Assembly (NCBI GenBank): GCA_963975245.1
Contig: CAXBFJ010000001.1
Span: forward strand, 682,001-746,000
Direction of reading: 5' to 3'
Source of the DNA: Panacagrimonas sp963975245
GTDB lineage: Bacteria; Pseudomonadota; Gammaproteobacteria; Nevskiales; Nevskiaceae
DNA: 64,000 nt
Shown: piece by piece, positions 45,682-54,213 of the stretch
How positions within the stretch are numbered: the first letter of the stretch is position 1
Layout: each line of letters starts with the position of its first letter
Notes under the pieces: model-generated
What the model was told of the DNA's origin: nothing
The model's database searches: none
Seen by the model: the letters and a program-made list of their open reading frames with translations, nothing else
Position numbers and translations under genes: made by a program

Positions 45682-46865
45682 GAAGCGATGACCTCACTCT
45701 CGGTTGCCACTCTCTCAAGGTAACCGCTCAACACACGATGGTATTCGGCAATCGGCATGAGGAAATCGTCGTGCCCCAGTTGAGAATCAATCTGGGCAAA
45801 ACTCACGTCGCGATCCGCCTGAACCAGGGATTTGACGATTTCGCGAGAGCGCTCCGGTGAGAAGCGCCAGTCGCTGGAAAAGGCGATGACCAGGAAATGT
45901 GCCTTGGCGCGCGAAAGCGCGTTTGCAAGCGAGTCGCCGTAATCACGCGCGGGGTCGAAGTAGTCTAGCGCCTTGGTCATCAACAGATAGGTATTGGCAT
46001 CGAAGCGATCCACAAAACTCTGTCCCTGATGGCGTAGATAACTTTCTACTTCGAACTCCACGTCAAAGTTGAAGGCTGGTGCGGCCAGACGAAGCTCCGA
46101 GCCAAAACGCCGGCGCATGGCCGCATCAGACAGGTAAGTGATGTGACCCAGCATGCGCGCCAGTTTGAGGCCGCGAGAGGGGACAACATCGTGCTCGTAG
46201 AACCGCCCGCCATGAAAATCAGGGTCAGACATGATGGCCTGACGAGCGATCTCATTGAAGGCAATGTTCTGCGCAGAGAGCTTTGGCGCCGCTGCGATAA
46301 CGCAGGCATTGCGGACCCGATCCGGCAGGTCAATGGCCCACTGCATGACCTGCATACCACCGAGCGAGCCACCGACGGCAGCAGCCCATTGCCGGATGCC
46401 AAGGTGGTCGGCCAGCATCGCCTGTGAGCGCACCCAGTCCCGCACTGTCAGCAGGGGGAAATCCGGCCCCCAAAGCTTGCCTGTGGACGGGTTGAGCGTA
46501 TTGGGCCCGGTGGAGCCATGGCAGCCACCCAGATTGTTGAGACTGACGACAAAGAACCGACGCGTATCAATGGGTTTGCCAGGGCCGATGCAGTTGTCCC
46601 ACCAGCCGGGCTTCTTTTGCTCAGCCGAATGGACGCCGGCAGCACGATGATCACCCGACAGGGCGTGACAGATCAGGATGGCGTTGCTGGCCGCTGCATT
46701 GAGCTGACCGTAGGTTTCGACCATCAGCTCGTGGTGGTCCAGGGTGCGGCCACAGTCCAGCAGCAGCGGTCTGTCGATTCTGATTTTCTGCGGCGTCACC
46801 AGACCAACAGAGTCCGCGGGGAAACGAGCCTCAGGGTTCGTGTTCAAGGTTGCAGCGCCCTCCAT
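45678..46865 (-). CDS. metX: Homoserine O-acyltransferase
   Basis: MetX acylates homoserine in methionine synthesis. The 395-residue alpha/beta-hydrolase-fold enzyme has NAILICHALSGDHRAAG, the nucleophile serine in AVGGSLGGMQVMQWA, an aspartate in FSSDWRFSPERS and the histidine in LGHDDFLMP. Whether acetyl- or succinyl-CoA is used cannot be read with certainty; enzymes of this group in gammaproteobacteria are often succinyltransferases. The start shares a base with the yggT stop. Confidence 0.96.
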   Translation of the reverse strand: MEGAATLNTNPEARFPADSVGLVTPQKIRIDRPLLLDCGRTLDHHELMVETYGQLNAAASNAILICHALSGDHRAAGVHSAEQKKPGWWDNCIGPGKPIDTRRFFVVSLNNLGGCHGSTGPNTLNPSTGKLWGPDFPLLTVRDWVRSQAMLADHLGIRQWAAAVGGSLGGMQVMQWAIDLPDRVRNACVIAAAPKLSAQNIAFNEIARQAIMSDPDFHGGRFYEHDVVPSRGLKLARMLGHITYLSDAAMRRRFGSELRLAAPAFNFDVEFEVESYLRHQGQSFVDRFDANTYLLMTKALDYFDPARDYGDSLANALSRAKAHFLVIAFSSDWRFSPERSREIVKSLVQADRDVSFAQIDSQLGHDDFLMPIAEYHRVLSGYLERVATESEVIAS

Positions 46866-47437
46866 CAGCCCAGAATGCCAGCCCGGAACAGAATGGACAG
46901 GCCTGCAAGCCGGACAATGACAATCGAGATGATGATGCCAAACAAGGGCGACAGATCAATGCCGGCAATCGGCGGGATGAGCCGCCTGATGGGGCGAAGA
47001 ATGGGTTCGCTCAGGCTCCACAGGATGTTGGATGCAGGATTGTTCAGGCCAGGTCCAAACCAGGAAAGAATGGCATAGAAGGTGAGGACGACGGCATACA
47101 GATTGGCCGTGAGCACCAGAATCTTGAGCGGCAGGTTGATCATGACCATCAGCAGGCCCTGTGGCTGGTCATACATCCACAGCATCAGACTCAGGTAGGC
47201 ACCGGTCAGGATCACCAGAGCAGTAACAGCGGCCAGATCAAGGCGGCGCCATCGGGGAATGATGTGTGCGATGGGCCCGACGACGGGTTGCGTAATTTTC
47301 CAGGCTAGCTGCGAGACCGGGTTATAGAAGTCCGCGCGGACCCAGCCCAGGACGATCCGCAGAATGATGCAGACCAGATACAGATTGGCCAGCGAGCCGA
47401 CCAGCTCGATCAGAGCATTGTTGAAGTTTGAGCCCAT
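46865..47437 (-). CDS. YggT-family membrane protein
   Basis: The 190-residue protein has two YGGT repeats, each with a pair of hydrophobic helices and a conserved polar turn: LGWVRADFYNPVSQLAWKIT near residue 30 and LSWFGPGLNNPASNILWSLS near 125. The family is linked to envelope and osmotic functions and often follows proC, as it does here three bases downstream. The molecular role is unknown. Confidence 0.93.
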   Translation of the reverse strand: MGSNFNNALIELVGSLANLYLVCIILRIVLGWVRADFYNPVSQLAWKITQPVVGPIAHIIPRWRRLDLAAVTALVILTGAYLSLMLWMYDQPQGLLMVMINLPLKILVLTANLYAVVLTFYAILSWFGPGLNNPASNILWSLSEPILRPIRRLIPPIAGIDLSPLFGIIISIVIVRLAGLSILFRAGILG

Positions 47438-47440
47438 GTT

Positions 47441-48283
47441 CTAGTTGGATTCGGGGGTTATTGAGGGAGCTTCAGCTTCCAGGGCGTCGCCCAGTTCCAT
47501 AGAGCGCCGCTGGGCGGCCGTCAGGGCCTTGGCCATGATGGTGCGCAAGCCCGCGGCCTCCAGGCTTTCGAGCGCGGCCTGTGTGGTGCCGCCTTTTGAG
47601 GTGACCTGCGCACGCAGCTGTGCGACGTCAATGCCACTGTTCTGGATCATGCTCGCAGCGCCGATGCAGGTCTGCGCAGCCAGCATTGCTGAGGTGTCGG
47701 GCGTCAGGCCAAGGGCCGTACCCGCATCGCGCATCGCCTCAACCATGAGGAAGAAATAGGCTGGGCCGGAACCCGATACCGCCGTCACCGCATCGAGGTC
47801 GGATTCATTGTCGAGCCAGCAGATCGTGCCCGCGGCGCCAAGTACCCGTTCTGCTCGCGCCCTGGCCTGTTCGGAAGTGCCTTGGGGCGCAAACAGGCCA
47901 CTGACGCCGCAGCCGTATAGCGCGGGTGTATTCGGCATGCTGCGCACGTAATCAAGGCTGGCGCCAAGCGCCCGCTGCAGGAATGTCACGCGTATTCCCG
48001 CCGCGATAGAGACGACGGTGGTGCCGGCCTTCGGCTCAAGACCCTGCAAAGCGGCCTGCATCTGCTGCGGCTTTACAGCCAGGACCAGCGTGCTGGCTGA
48101 GCTGACGATGGCGGCTGCGCTGCTGGCGGTTTTGATCGAGTACTTGTCTGCCAGTGCGCTGGCGCGAGCCGTATCCGGCTCGGCCACCAGAATGTGGTCA
48201 CTGGGATGGCCGCCAGCGAGCAGGCCGCCGATCAGGCTGCCCGCCATGTTGCCGCCACCAATAAAGGCGATTACTTCTGCCAT
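47441..48283 (-). CDS. proC: Pyrroline-5-carboxylate reductase
   Basis: ProC reduces pyrroline-5-carboxylate to proline with NAD(P)H. The start is ATG 48283 (MAEVIAFIGGGNMAGSLIGG); a longer frame to 48517 would cross the divergent ilvA start and is rejected. The Rossmann motif and the C-terminal signature TAVSGSGPAYFFLMVEAM with LRAQVTSKGGTTQAAL are present. The length of 280 residues is normal. Confidence 0.97.
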   Translation of the reverse strand: MAEVIAFIGGGNMAGSLIGGLLAGGHPSDHILVAEPDTARASALADKYSIKTASSAAAIVSSASTLVLAVKPQQMQAALQGLEPKAGTTVVSIAAGIRVTFLQRALGASLDYVRSMPNTPALYGCGVSGLFAPQGTSEQARARAERVLGAAGTICWLDNESDLDAVTAVSGSGPAYFFLMVEAMRDAGTALGLTPDTSAMLAAQTCIGAASMIQNSGIDVAQLRAQVTSKGGTTQAALESLEAAGLRTIMAKALTAAQRRSMELGDALEAEAPSITPESN

Positions 48284-48364
48284 TTTCGGATCAGTCGGAT
48301 GTCGATGGGTCGCTATGATACGGCCCTTGGCCCGACAACTGGTCGGCAATAACGACCCTAACGA

Positions 48365-49969
48365 TTGAAAATTGAGCCCAAATTGAAAGTACGCAGCCTT
48401 GATGAAGCCGCGAGCAAGCTCGCGCAGCGCTATGCGGCCAAAATTGAAGACGCGGCGGGCCGCGTTTATGAGGTGGCCAATGTCACCCCTCTGCAAGCCG
48501 CTCCGCGCATGTCTCACCGCATGGGTAACACTTTATTGCTCAAGCGCGAGGATATGCAGCCGGTGCATTCGTTCAAGCTTCGCGGTGCCTACAACAAGAT
48601 TGCGAGCCTGCCGCCGGAAGCACGCGCTCGAGGCGTCATCTGTGCTTCGGCCGGCAACCATGCGCAGGGCGTTGCGCTGGCGGGAAAGCGCATGGGAATA
48701 CCGGCCTGGATTGTGATGCCCAAGACCACCCCTGGCATCAAGGTGGAGTCGGTTCGCAGTCTTGGTGGCAAGGCGATTCTGCACGCAGATACCTATGACG
48801 AGGCGCAGGCGCATGCCGAGTCTTTGGCCATAGAACGCGGCATGACGCTGATTCATCCCTACGATGATCCAGACGTCATTGCGGGGCAGGGGACGGCTGC
48901 CAAGGAAATATTTGAACAGTTGCCAGCGCATGCACTGCGCAAGCTTGATGCAATTTTCGTGTGTACCGGCGGTGGCGGGCTGCTCGCCGGGATTGCGGCC
49001 TGGGTCAAGCACGTCAGCCCGCGTACTCGGGTGATCTCGGTGGAGCCAGAGGACTCTGATTGCATGGCAGCAGCGTTTGAGGCAGGCCGCAGGGTCAATC
49101 TGTCACAGGTCGGTCTGTTCGCTGACGGCGTTGCCGTACGTAAAGCTGGCAAGGAGCCGTTTCGGGTTGCAAAGCAGTTGGTCGATGAGTGCATGAGGGT
49201 ATCGGTCGACGAAATTTGTGCGGCCATTCGTGACCTGTTCTACGAGCACCGGGCTGTGCCCGAGCCAGCGGGTGCGTTGGCTGTTGCAGGGGCCAAACGC
49301 TGGGTGGTGGACAACGGCGTCAGCGGCCAGAACCTGTGCGCTATCGTGTCCGGTGCCAACGTCAATTTCGATCGTCTGCGGCATATTGCTGAGCGCGCCG
49401 AACTGGGCGATGAGGCAGAAGCGCTACTCGCGGTGACCATTCCTGAGAAGCCCGGCAGCTTCAGACGCTTCCTGAATCAGCTGGGTCGTCGGGTGGTGAC
49501 TGAATTCAATTATCGTTACTCATCGGAATCATCCGCGCACGTTTTTGTAGGCGTGCGACTCACCGAGGGAGACGCAGAGCGCACTCAGGTGCTTGCGAGC
49601 TTGCGTGAAAAAAATTACGCGGTCGTTGATATGTCTCGCAACGAGATGGCGAAGATGCATGTCCGCTTCATGGTGGGCGGGCGTGCGCAGGGTCTCGCAG
49701 GAGAGCATGTGTTTCGTTTTGAATTCCCGGAGCGTCCCGGCGCTTGTCTCAAGTTTCTGAATGCGATCGGCAGTCAATGGAATATTTCAATGTTCCATTA
49801 TCGAAATCATGGGGCCGCCTACGGCCGTGTTCTGTGTGGATTACAGGTGCCACACGGAGAACTCAACAAATGTCGGCAGTCCCTGAAGGAACTGGGCTAC
49901 CCGCATTGGGAGGAAACGGACAATCCGGCGTATGAGTTGTTTCTCGGTACGACGGCTACAGACGGCTAG
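48365..49969 (+). CDS. ilvA: Threonine ammonia-lyase, biosynthetic
   Basis: IlvA deaminates threonine to 2-oxobutanoate for isoleucine synthesis. The 534-residue protein has the PLP lysine in HSFKLRGAYNKI, a glycine-rich phosphate loop CTGGGGLLAGI, and two C-terminal ACT-like domains (from about 345 and 440) that bind isoleucine or valine. No ATG is available near the beginning; TTG 48365 follows an in-frame stop and is the first possible start, and TTG 48383 is an alternative. It is divergent from proC with 81 bases between. Confidence 0.96.
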   Translation: MKIEPKLKVRSLDEAASKLAQRYAAKIEDAAGRVYEVANVTPLQAAPRMSHRMGNTLLLKREDMQPVHSFKLRGAYNKIASLPPEARARGVICASAGNHAQGVALAGKRMGIPAWIVMPKTTPGIKVESVRSLGGKAILHADTYDEAQAHAESLAIERGMTLIHPYDDPDVIAGQGTAAKEIFEQLPAHALRKLDAIFVCTGGGGLLAGIAAWVKHVSPRTRVISVEPEDSDCMAAAFEAGRRVNLSQVGLFADGVAVRKAGKEPFRVAKQLVDECMRVSVDEICAAIRDLFYEHRAVPEPAGALAVAGAKRWVVDNGVSGQNLCAIVSGANVNFDRLRHIAERAELGDEAEALLAVTIPEKPGSFRRFLNQLGRRVVTEFNYRYSSESSAHVFVGVRLTEGDAERTQVLASLREKNYAVVDMSRNEMAKMHVRFMVGGRAQGLAGEHVFRFEFPERPGACLKFLNAIGSQWNISMFHYRNHGAAYGRVLCGLQVPHGELNKCRQSLKELGYPHWEETDNPAYELFLGTTATDG

Positions 49970-49991
49970 GCATTGCCGTACTGGGTTTAAC

Positions 49992-50016
49992 CAGCCCTGA
50001 TCAAAGCTCGGGGCTG
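49992..50016. other. Stem-loop at ilvA / EVE gene ends, no U-tract
   Basis: CAGCCCTGA (49992-50000) pairs with TCGGGGCTG (50008-50016), with one T-G wobble and a 7-base loop. It lies 22 bases after the ilvA stop and covers the last codons of the convergent EVE gene. No T-run follows on either strand. Confidence 0.35.
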
Positions 50017-50480
50017 ACCTGAGCCAGCTTGCACAACGCTTTCCAGTGGGCGGGGCTGACGGGAACGACAGACAGACGAGTGCCACGTTCGAGGATGCGA
50101 AGACCTTTGAACCGTTCGGCCTTTTCGCGCAGTGTTTCCAGCAGGATCGGCTTTTCGAATTTGCATCGGAACTTGACGTCTACCAATAGCCAGCGCGGTT
50201 CTTCTGGCTTTGATTTGGCATCGTAGTGGTGGTTCTTGGGGTCAAACTGAGTCGGATCAGGGTAGGCGCGGGAGACGATTTCCATTGCGCCGTAGATGCC
50301 GGGTTTCGGGCAGCTTGAGTGGTAGAAGAAGGCAAGGTCGCCGGGATTCATGTCATCCCGCATCATGTTGCGAACCTGGTAATTGCGAATGCCATCCCAG
50401 GGTTCGATCTGTCTTGGTCGTTTTGAAAGATCGTCGATCGAGAATGACTCGGGTTCAGATTTCATCAGCCAGAAGCTCAT
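50001..50480 (-). CDS. EVE-domain protein
   Basis: This 159-residue protein is a single EVE domain (FWLMKSEPESFSIDDL, WDGIRNYQVRNMMRDDMNPGD, FYHSSCPKPGIYG). The fold is related to PUA and YTH domains and is thought to bind modified bases in DNA or RNA. Stand-alone forms like this are widespread. It is 12 bases from the end of the cyclo-ligase gene, so it is probably read from the zapA-6S-ygfA transcript. Confidence 0.94.
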   Translation of the reverse strand: MSFWLMKSEPESFSIDDLSKRPRQIEPWDGIRNYQVRNMMRDDMNPGDLAFFYHSSCPKPGIYGAMEIVSRAYPDPTQFDPKNHHYDAKSKPEEPRWLLVDVKFRCKFEKPILLETLREKAERFKGLRILERGTRLSVVPVSPAHWKALCKLAQVSPEL

Positions 50481-50492
50481 CTGGGCTCTCCG

Positions 50493-51077
50493 TTATCGCT
50501 TTGTGAAAGTATGTGCACCACGCTCTGTGCAGATGGCGCGTAGTTTGATGTCGTGGGGCTCGCTCGGAACATGATCGACGCGTTGAAATGCGTAAGACAG
50601 TCCAATGCAGTAGACCGGAAGAACCTGTCTGGCCAGCCAGCGATCATAGTAGCCGCCACCGTAACCCAGTCGCGTTCCCTCATGGTCGTACGCCAGAAGT
50701 GGAAGAATCGCGACATCAACGATGCTGCAGCATCGCTGGGCAGGAAGCGGCTCCCGCAAACCAAATGGGCGAGGACGCAGCGCAATTCCCGGGTGCCAGC
50801 GCACCATTTCCATTCTCGAGTTGGAAGCGTCAACAATCTGCGGAACGCAGATTGCTTTTCCGCGACGGTGCAACGCGTGCATGAGTGCAGCTGTTTGCAC
50901 CTCCGTGCCTATCGAAACATAGATAGATATGTTTCGCGCCTTGCAAAGCCGACGTAGCTTCAGCAGATGGCGCACCGCTCTGGATGATTTTGCTCGGGAC
51001 CCAGAGGAGTCAAGTTGGTTTCGCTGGATGCGAAGCCTGCGCCGCAGCAATTGCTTGCGCGCGTCAATGGAATTCAA
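50493..51077 (-). CDS. ygfA: 5-formyltetrahydrofolate cyclo-ligase
   Basis: The enzyme converts 5-formyl-THF to 5,10-methenyl-THF with ATP. The 194-residue protein has the family motif GTRLGYGGGYYDR and an N-terminal RRRLRIQR basic stretch. The start is TTG 51077, directly after the 6S RNA; the ribosome binding site GGGAGG lies four bases before it and inside the 6S closing stem. The pair 6S RNA-ygfA is conserved in gammaproteobacteria. Confidence 0.94.
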   Translation of the reverse strand: MNSIDARKQLLRRRLRIQRNQLDSSGSRAKSSRAVRHLLKLRRLCKARNISIYVSIGTEVQTAALMHALHRRGKAICVPQIVDASNSRMEMVRWHPGIALRPRPFGLREPLPAQRCCSIVDVAILPLLAYDHEGTRLGYGGGYYDRWLARQVLPVYCIGLSYAFQRVDHVPSEPHDIKLRAICTERGAHTFTKR

Positions 51078-51270
51078 GGTGCCTCCCGCAGCGCAACGCG
51101 CCCGAGTCCTTGAGACAAGGTCTCAAGTGGGTGCCGTACCCAAACTTTGGGCTTCCCGCCAAAATCGCGGGCTTGCACGCCAGAAAAGGATCAGGCTCCC
51201 TGGGTTTTAAAATTAGGCTCAAGGGGCTTGGAGCACGCTAGAGCGCGACGGAAGACACGGTCAGGAGAAT
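51078..51270 (-). ncRNA. ssrS: 6S RNA
   Basis: 6S RNA mimics an open promoter and binds sigma-70 RNA polymerase in stationary phase. Between zapA and ygfA, the minus strand carries hallmarks of 6S RNA: CCCCTTGAGCC, GCGTGCAAGCCCGCG then GCGGGAAGCCC, and ACCCACTTGAG with a hairpin (CTTGAGACCTTGTCTCAAGG). The ends can pair (CTCCTG near the 5' end with CGGGAG near the 3' end), closing the long rod. The ends given are estimated from this pairing. Location and motifs together make the call firm. Confidence 0.9.
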
Positions 51271-51304
51271 AACATCCCCTCGGTGTTCCATGTGCCTGGT
51301 AAAT

Positions 51305-51631
51305 CTATTCCAGTGCCAAAGTTGAGTCGATATCGAGGCGCAGTTGCTTCACGCGCTCAACTGCTGCGTTGTCCACCTTGGCAACTTTGTTTGAGCCCTT
51401 GAACTCCAGTAGTTCGCGAGCCAGATTCAGCGCCGCCATGACTGCAATGCGCTCAGCCCCAAGTGCCTTTCCGCGCTTTCGAATGGCCGACATTCGTTCG
51501 TTCAGGAAGTCAGCCGAAGCAACCAGCGCTTCATGCTCTTCCTGAGGACACAGGACGGTGTACTCGCGTCCCATGATGCGAACAGTGACGCTCATGTTCT
51601 CTGAGTCGCTTACCGACGCGCGAGGGCTCAT
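51305..51631 (-). CDS. zapA: Cell division protein ZapA
   Basis: ZapA cross-links FtsZ protofilaments at the division ring. The 108-residue protein has the N-terminal beta domain (VTVRIMGREYTVLCPQEEHE) and a C-terminal coiled coil (from about 55), with conserved AERIAVMAALNLARELL. Length is normal. It overlaps the upstream ZapB-like gene by four bases and precedes the 6S RNA. Confidence 0.96.
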   Translation of the reverse strand: MSPRASVSDSENMSVTVRIMGREYTVLCPQEEHEALVASADFLNERMSAIRKRGKALGAERIAVMAALNLARELLEFKGSNKVAKVDNAAVERVKQLRLDIDSTLALE

Positions 51632-51840
51632 GCGTTTTCCTCCGGTCCGTGCTCGGATTCCAGTTTTCGCACTCGGTCGACGACGCCTTCGATGCGTCTT
51701 CGCAGCTCACCATTGAGTGCGGTCAGCCGGTCCCGTTCCTGTACCGCGCGCTTGAGTTCGAGTCGAGTTTGCCGGTACGCCGTCATCAGACGTTGCACGC
51801 GGCCTTCAAGTTGTTCCAGTTCGGCGTCTAGCACTGCCAA
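51628..51840 (-). CDS. ZapB-like small coiled-coil protein (TIGR02449 family)
   Basis: This 70-residue protein is almost entirely one coiled coil (LEQLEGRVQRLMTAYRQTRL and LTALNGELRRRIEGVVDRV). Position directly before zapA with a four-base overlap is typical of the TIGR02449 family, described as a ZapB-like division factor. It should act with ZapA at the Z ring. Confidence 0.92.
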   Translation of the reverse strand: MAVLDAELEQLEGRVQRLMTAYRQTRLELKRAVQERDRLTALNGELRRRIEGVVDRVRKLESEHGPEENA

Positions 51841-51844
51841 GTTT

Positions 51845-51888
51845 CAGGTTCGGGATCGGGCTTGGAGTATAGCCCGACCTCGAACCTG
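51845..51888 (-). promoter_or_regulatory. Long dyad around a -10-like site before the zapB-like gene
   Basis: CAGGTTCGGGATCGGGC (51845-51861) and GCCCGACCTCGAACCTG (51872-51888) form a 17-position stem with one wobble and one mismatch around a 10-base loop. Read on the minus strand, the loop contains TATACT (51866-51871), with AGAACA 17 bases upstream (51889-51894). It lies between the degP stop and the zapB-like start. It could be a promoter inside an operator dyad or a U-less terminator of degP. Confidence 0.5.
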
Positions 51889-51921
51889 TGTTCTGGCGTC
51901 TCTTTCCTGCTCTCAGTTTGA

Positions 51922-53325
51922 TCAGCGAACGATCAGGAACAGAGCACCATTGCCTCGGCGGACGTGCAGCAGCAACTGGCCTTCCTTGACCCCGGCCAGC
52001 TCCTCGAATTCCGCCATGGACTCGACGCTCTTTCGATTAACAGCAATGACGACATCTTCGGGACGAAGTCCCGTGCGAGCGGCTGGCGAACCACGTTCAA
52101 CGCTCTGAACCAGAATGCCTTTGGTGGCAGAACTCTTCGCCGATGCGTCATCCAGCGGTGCGAATGTGGCGCCTGCAAGAGCGGGGTGTAGATCTGCGCC
52201 TGTCGCTGCCTGGTCGGTGTTCTTGCCAACCTTGACCGTGATGTCCTTCATCTTGCCTTCGCGCATCAGCTTGAGCGTAACCTTCTCTCCGACACGCATC
52301 AGGCCAACAACATTGCGCAGCTGCGAGAAGCTCTGCACCTCACGGCCGTTTGCCTCCAGAATGATGTCTTCAGGCTTGAGGCCGGCTTTTTCGGCCGGAG
52401 AATCGGGAACGACCTGGGCCACTACAGCACCTCGGGCGCTCGGCAGGCCGAAAGCCTTGGCCAGATCAGGCGTTACATCCTGGCCTACAACCCCGATGCG
52501 GCCGCGCTGCACAGAGCCGTGCTCGATCAGCTGCTTCATGACGCTGTTGGCCTGATTGATCGGAATGGCAAAGCCGATGCCGATGTTGCCGCCCGAGCGC
52601 GACAGAATGTTGGACGGAACGCCTATCAGCTCGCCGTTGAGATTCACCAGCGCGCCGCCGGAGTTGCCCGGATTGATAGAAGCGTCGGTCTGAATGAAGT
52701 CCTCATAGCCGCCACCACTGATTCCTGTGGTGCGACCGACGGCACTGACGATGCCGGAAGTGACGGTCTGACGCAGGCCAAACGGGGAGCCAATGGCAAC
52801 GACAAAGTCCCCGACTTCAGCATTGTCGGAATCGCCCAGCGGGATGGCGGTCAGGTTCTTGGCCTTGATCTGCAGGACCGCAACGTCGGTTTCAGGGTCG
52901 CGGCCAATCAGTTCGGCGTCAAATTCGCGGTCATCGGACAGGCGCACCTTGATTTCTTCAGCCTGCTCAACAACATGGTTATTGGTTATGACGTAACCAT
53001 CTTGAGCATGAACAATGACGCCGGATCCGGTTGATTGCGCTTCACGCTCGCGAGGTGCCGGGGTTTCCGGCCCTTCGAAAAACCGCCTGAAAAAGGGATC
53101 TTGCATCAGGGGGTTCTGAATCTCGGCCTTGGATGTCACCGAGATGTTCACGACCGCAGGCATGACCTTCTTCAACATCGGGGACAACGAGGGCGTGCCC
53201 TGGATCAGCGGAACGCTGATATCGGCTCGTACCGGTTCAGGGGCGGATGCCAGAAACAGGTATGACGCGGCGGTAATGGCTGCGACCAGTGGCGCAATGA
53301 TTTTCAACTTGGTTGATCGTGACAT
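51922..53325 (-). CDS. degP: DegP/DegQ-type periplasmic serine protease
   Basis: The start is ATG 53325 with AGAGGAT upstream; a longer frame to 53550 would overlap the PEBP gene. The 467-residue protein has an N-terminal export sequence, a trypsin-like domain with His117 (TNNHVVE), Asp147 (PETDVAVL) and Ser222 (NPGNSGGALV), then two PDZ domains (about 265-350 and 370-460). It belongs to the DegP/MucD group, which degrades or refolds damaged envelope proteins. No anti-sigma or sigma-E gene is adjacent. DegQ or MucD would be equally fair names. Confidence 0.96.
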   Translation of the reverse strand: MSRSTKLKIIAPLVAAITAASYLFLASAPEPVRADISVPLIQGTPSLSPMLKKVMPAVVNISVTSKAEIQNPLMQDPFFRRFFEGPETPAPREREAQSTGSGVIVHAQDGYVITNNHVVEQAEEIKVRLSDDREFDAELIGRDPETDVAVLQIKAKNLTAIPLGDSDNAEVGDFVVAIGSPFGLRQTVTSGIVSAVGRTTGISGGGYEDFIQTDASINPGNSGGALVNLNGELIGVPSNILSRSGGNIGIGFAIPINQANSVMKQLIEHGSVQRGRIGVVGQDVTPDLAKAFGLPSARGAVVAQVVPDSPAEKAGLKPEDIILEANGREVQSFSQLRNVVGLMRVGEKVTLKLMREGKMKDITVKVGKNTDQAATGADLHPALAGATFAPLDDASAKSSATKGILVQSVERGSPAARTGLRPEDVVIAVNRKSVESMAEFEELAGVKEGQLLLHVRRGNGALFLIVR

Positions 53326-53429
53326 CGGATCCTCTTGATTTGAATCTGCCGTAGAGCAGCGATGCCTATGACCACGCTCGCCGGCAAGAGTTTCGAACTG
53401 CAGAATTGCGCCAGTGCTGGGTCGCGCGG

Positions 53430-54068
53430 TTACAGCAATCTGATTCGTGGATTCAGGCTGTAGCGACCGGTGAGGCATGCACTGGCCAGGATGTGCCCTT
53501 TGATGGCTTCCTGGACCTGGGCTGATGTAAACGCGCCCTCTACCGGGCAACGGTCCAGATCGATGGCGTGCAGCTCGAAGCGGTAATGATGGGTGACGCT
53601 GTCATTCCAAGGCGGGCAAGGGCCGTCGTAGCCAAAGTACTGGCCACCCAATTCGCTGTCGCCTTCAAACCAGGCGGTGTAGTCGTTGATGCCCTGGCGG
53701 GCACCTTCTGGTCCCGGCGGTGTCTTCTTGCCTTGCGCCGTGACTCCGCGAGAGCAAGCGCCTTCTGCGATATCACCATCGACTGCAGGGATGTCCACCA
53801 TCGCCCAATGGCTAAAAGTGGTTCTGGGCAGCTTGAGCGGAACTTCCCGGTCTTCCTTGTTGACGTCATCAGCCTGCGTTGGCACATCTGGGTCGGTGCA
53901 TAGCAGGACCAGGCTTCGGGCGCCCGCGGGGAGGCCGCTCCATGACAGCTCAGGATTCAGATTCTCCGACAGACGGATATGTCCCTTCGGAGCCTTCACG
54001 GCGAACGCACAGCGGCCCGGAATCAGGCCACCATGCTCAAACGACTTGCTGGTGAGCTTCATCAACAT
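53430..54068 (-). CDS. YbhB/YbcL-family PEBP-like protein
   Basis: The 212-residue protein belongs to the phosphatidylethanolamine-binding/Raf-kinase-inhibitor-like family. It has GRCAFAVKAPKGHIRLSEN, LCTDPDVPTQADD and the ligand-pocket motif GPCPPWNDSVTHHYRFELHA. The molecular role in bacteria is not known. No signal peptide is seen. The start may be ATG 54068 or 54062, both just after AAGGGA. A 145-base spacer before it holds nothing recognisable. Confidence 0.92.
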   Translation of the reverse strand: MLMKLTSKSFEHGGLIPGRCAFAVKAPKGHIRLSENLNPELSWSGLPAGARSLVLLCTDPDVPTQADDVNKEDREVPLKLPRTTFSHWAMVDIPAVDGDIAEGACSRGVTAQGKKTPPGPEGARQGINDYTAWFEGDSELGGQYFGYDGPCPPWNDSVTHHYRFELHAIDLDRCPVEGAFTSAQVQEAIKGHILASACLTGRYSLNPRIRLL

Positions 54069-54213
54069 TCATCCCTTGTAGTTGTTCTCGCGCAATACGA
54101 CCTGCAGTGCGCACCTGTGCCCGCAAAGCAGGTAGCGCGAACATCAGCGTCGACTCGCATGGCGCAAGGTTAGCAATGACCAACCGTCTCGTCAGCTTTG
54201 TTCTGCGAGGGAA

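Noticed and set aside
53326..53550. N-terminal extension of the DegP frame
   Set aside because: It runs into the PEBP-family gene, while ATG 53325 has a good ribosome binding site and starts a normal export sequence.
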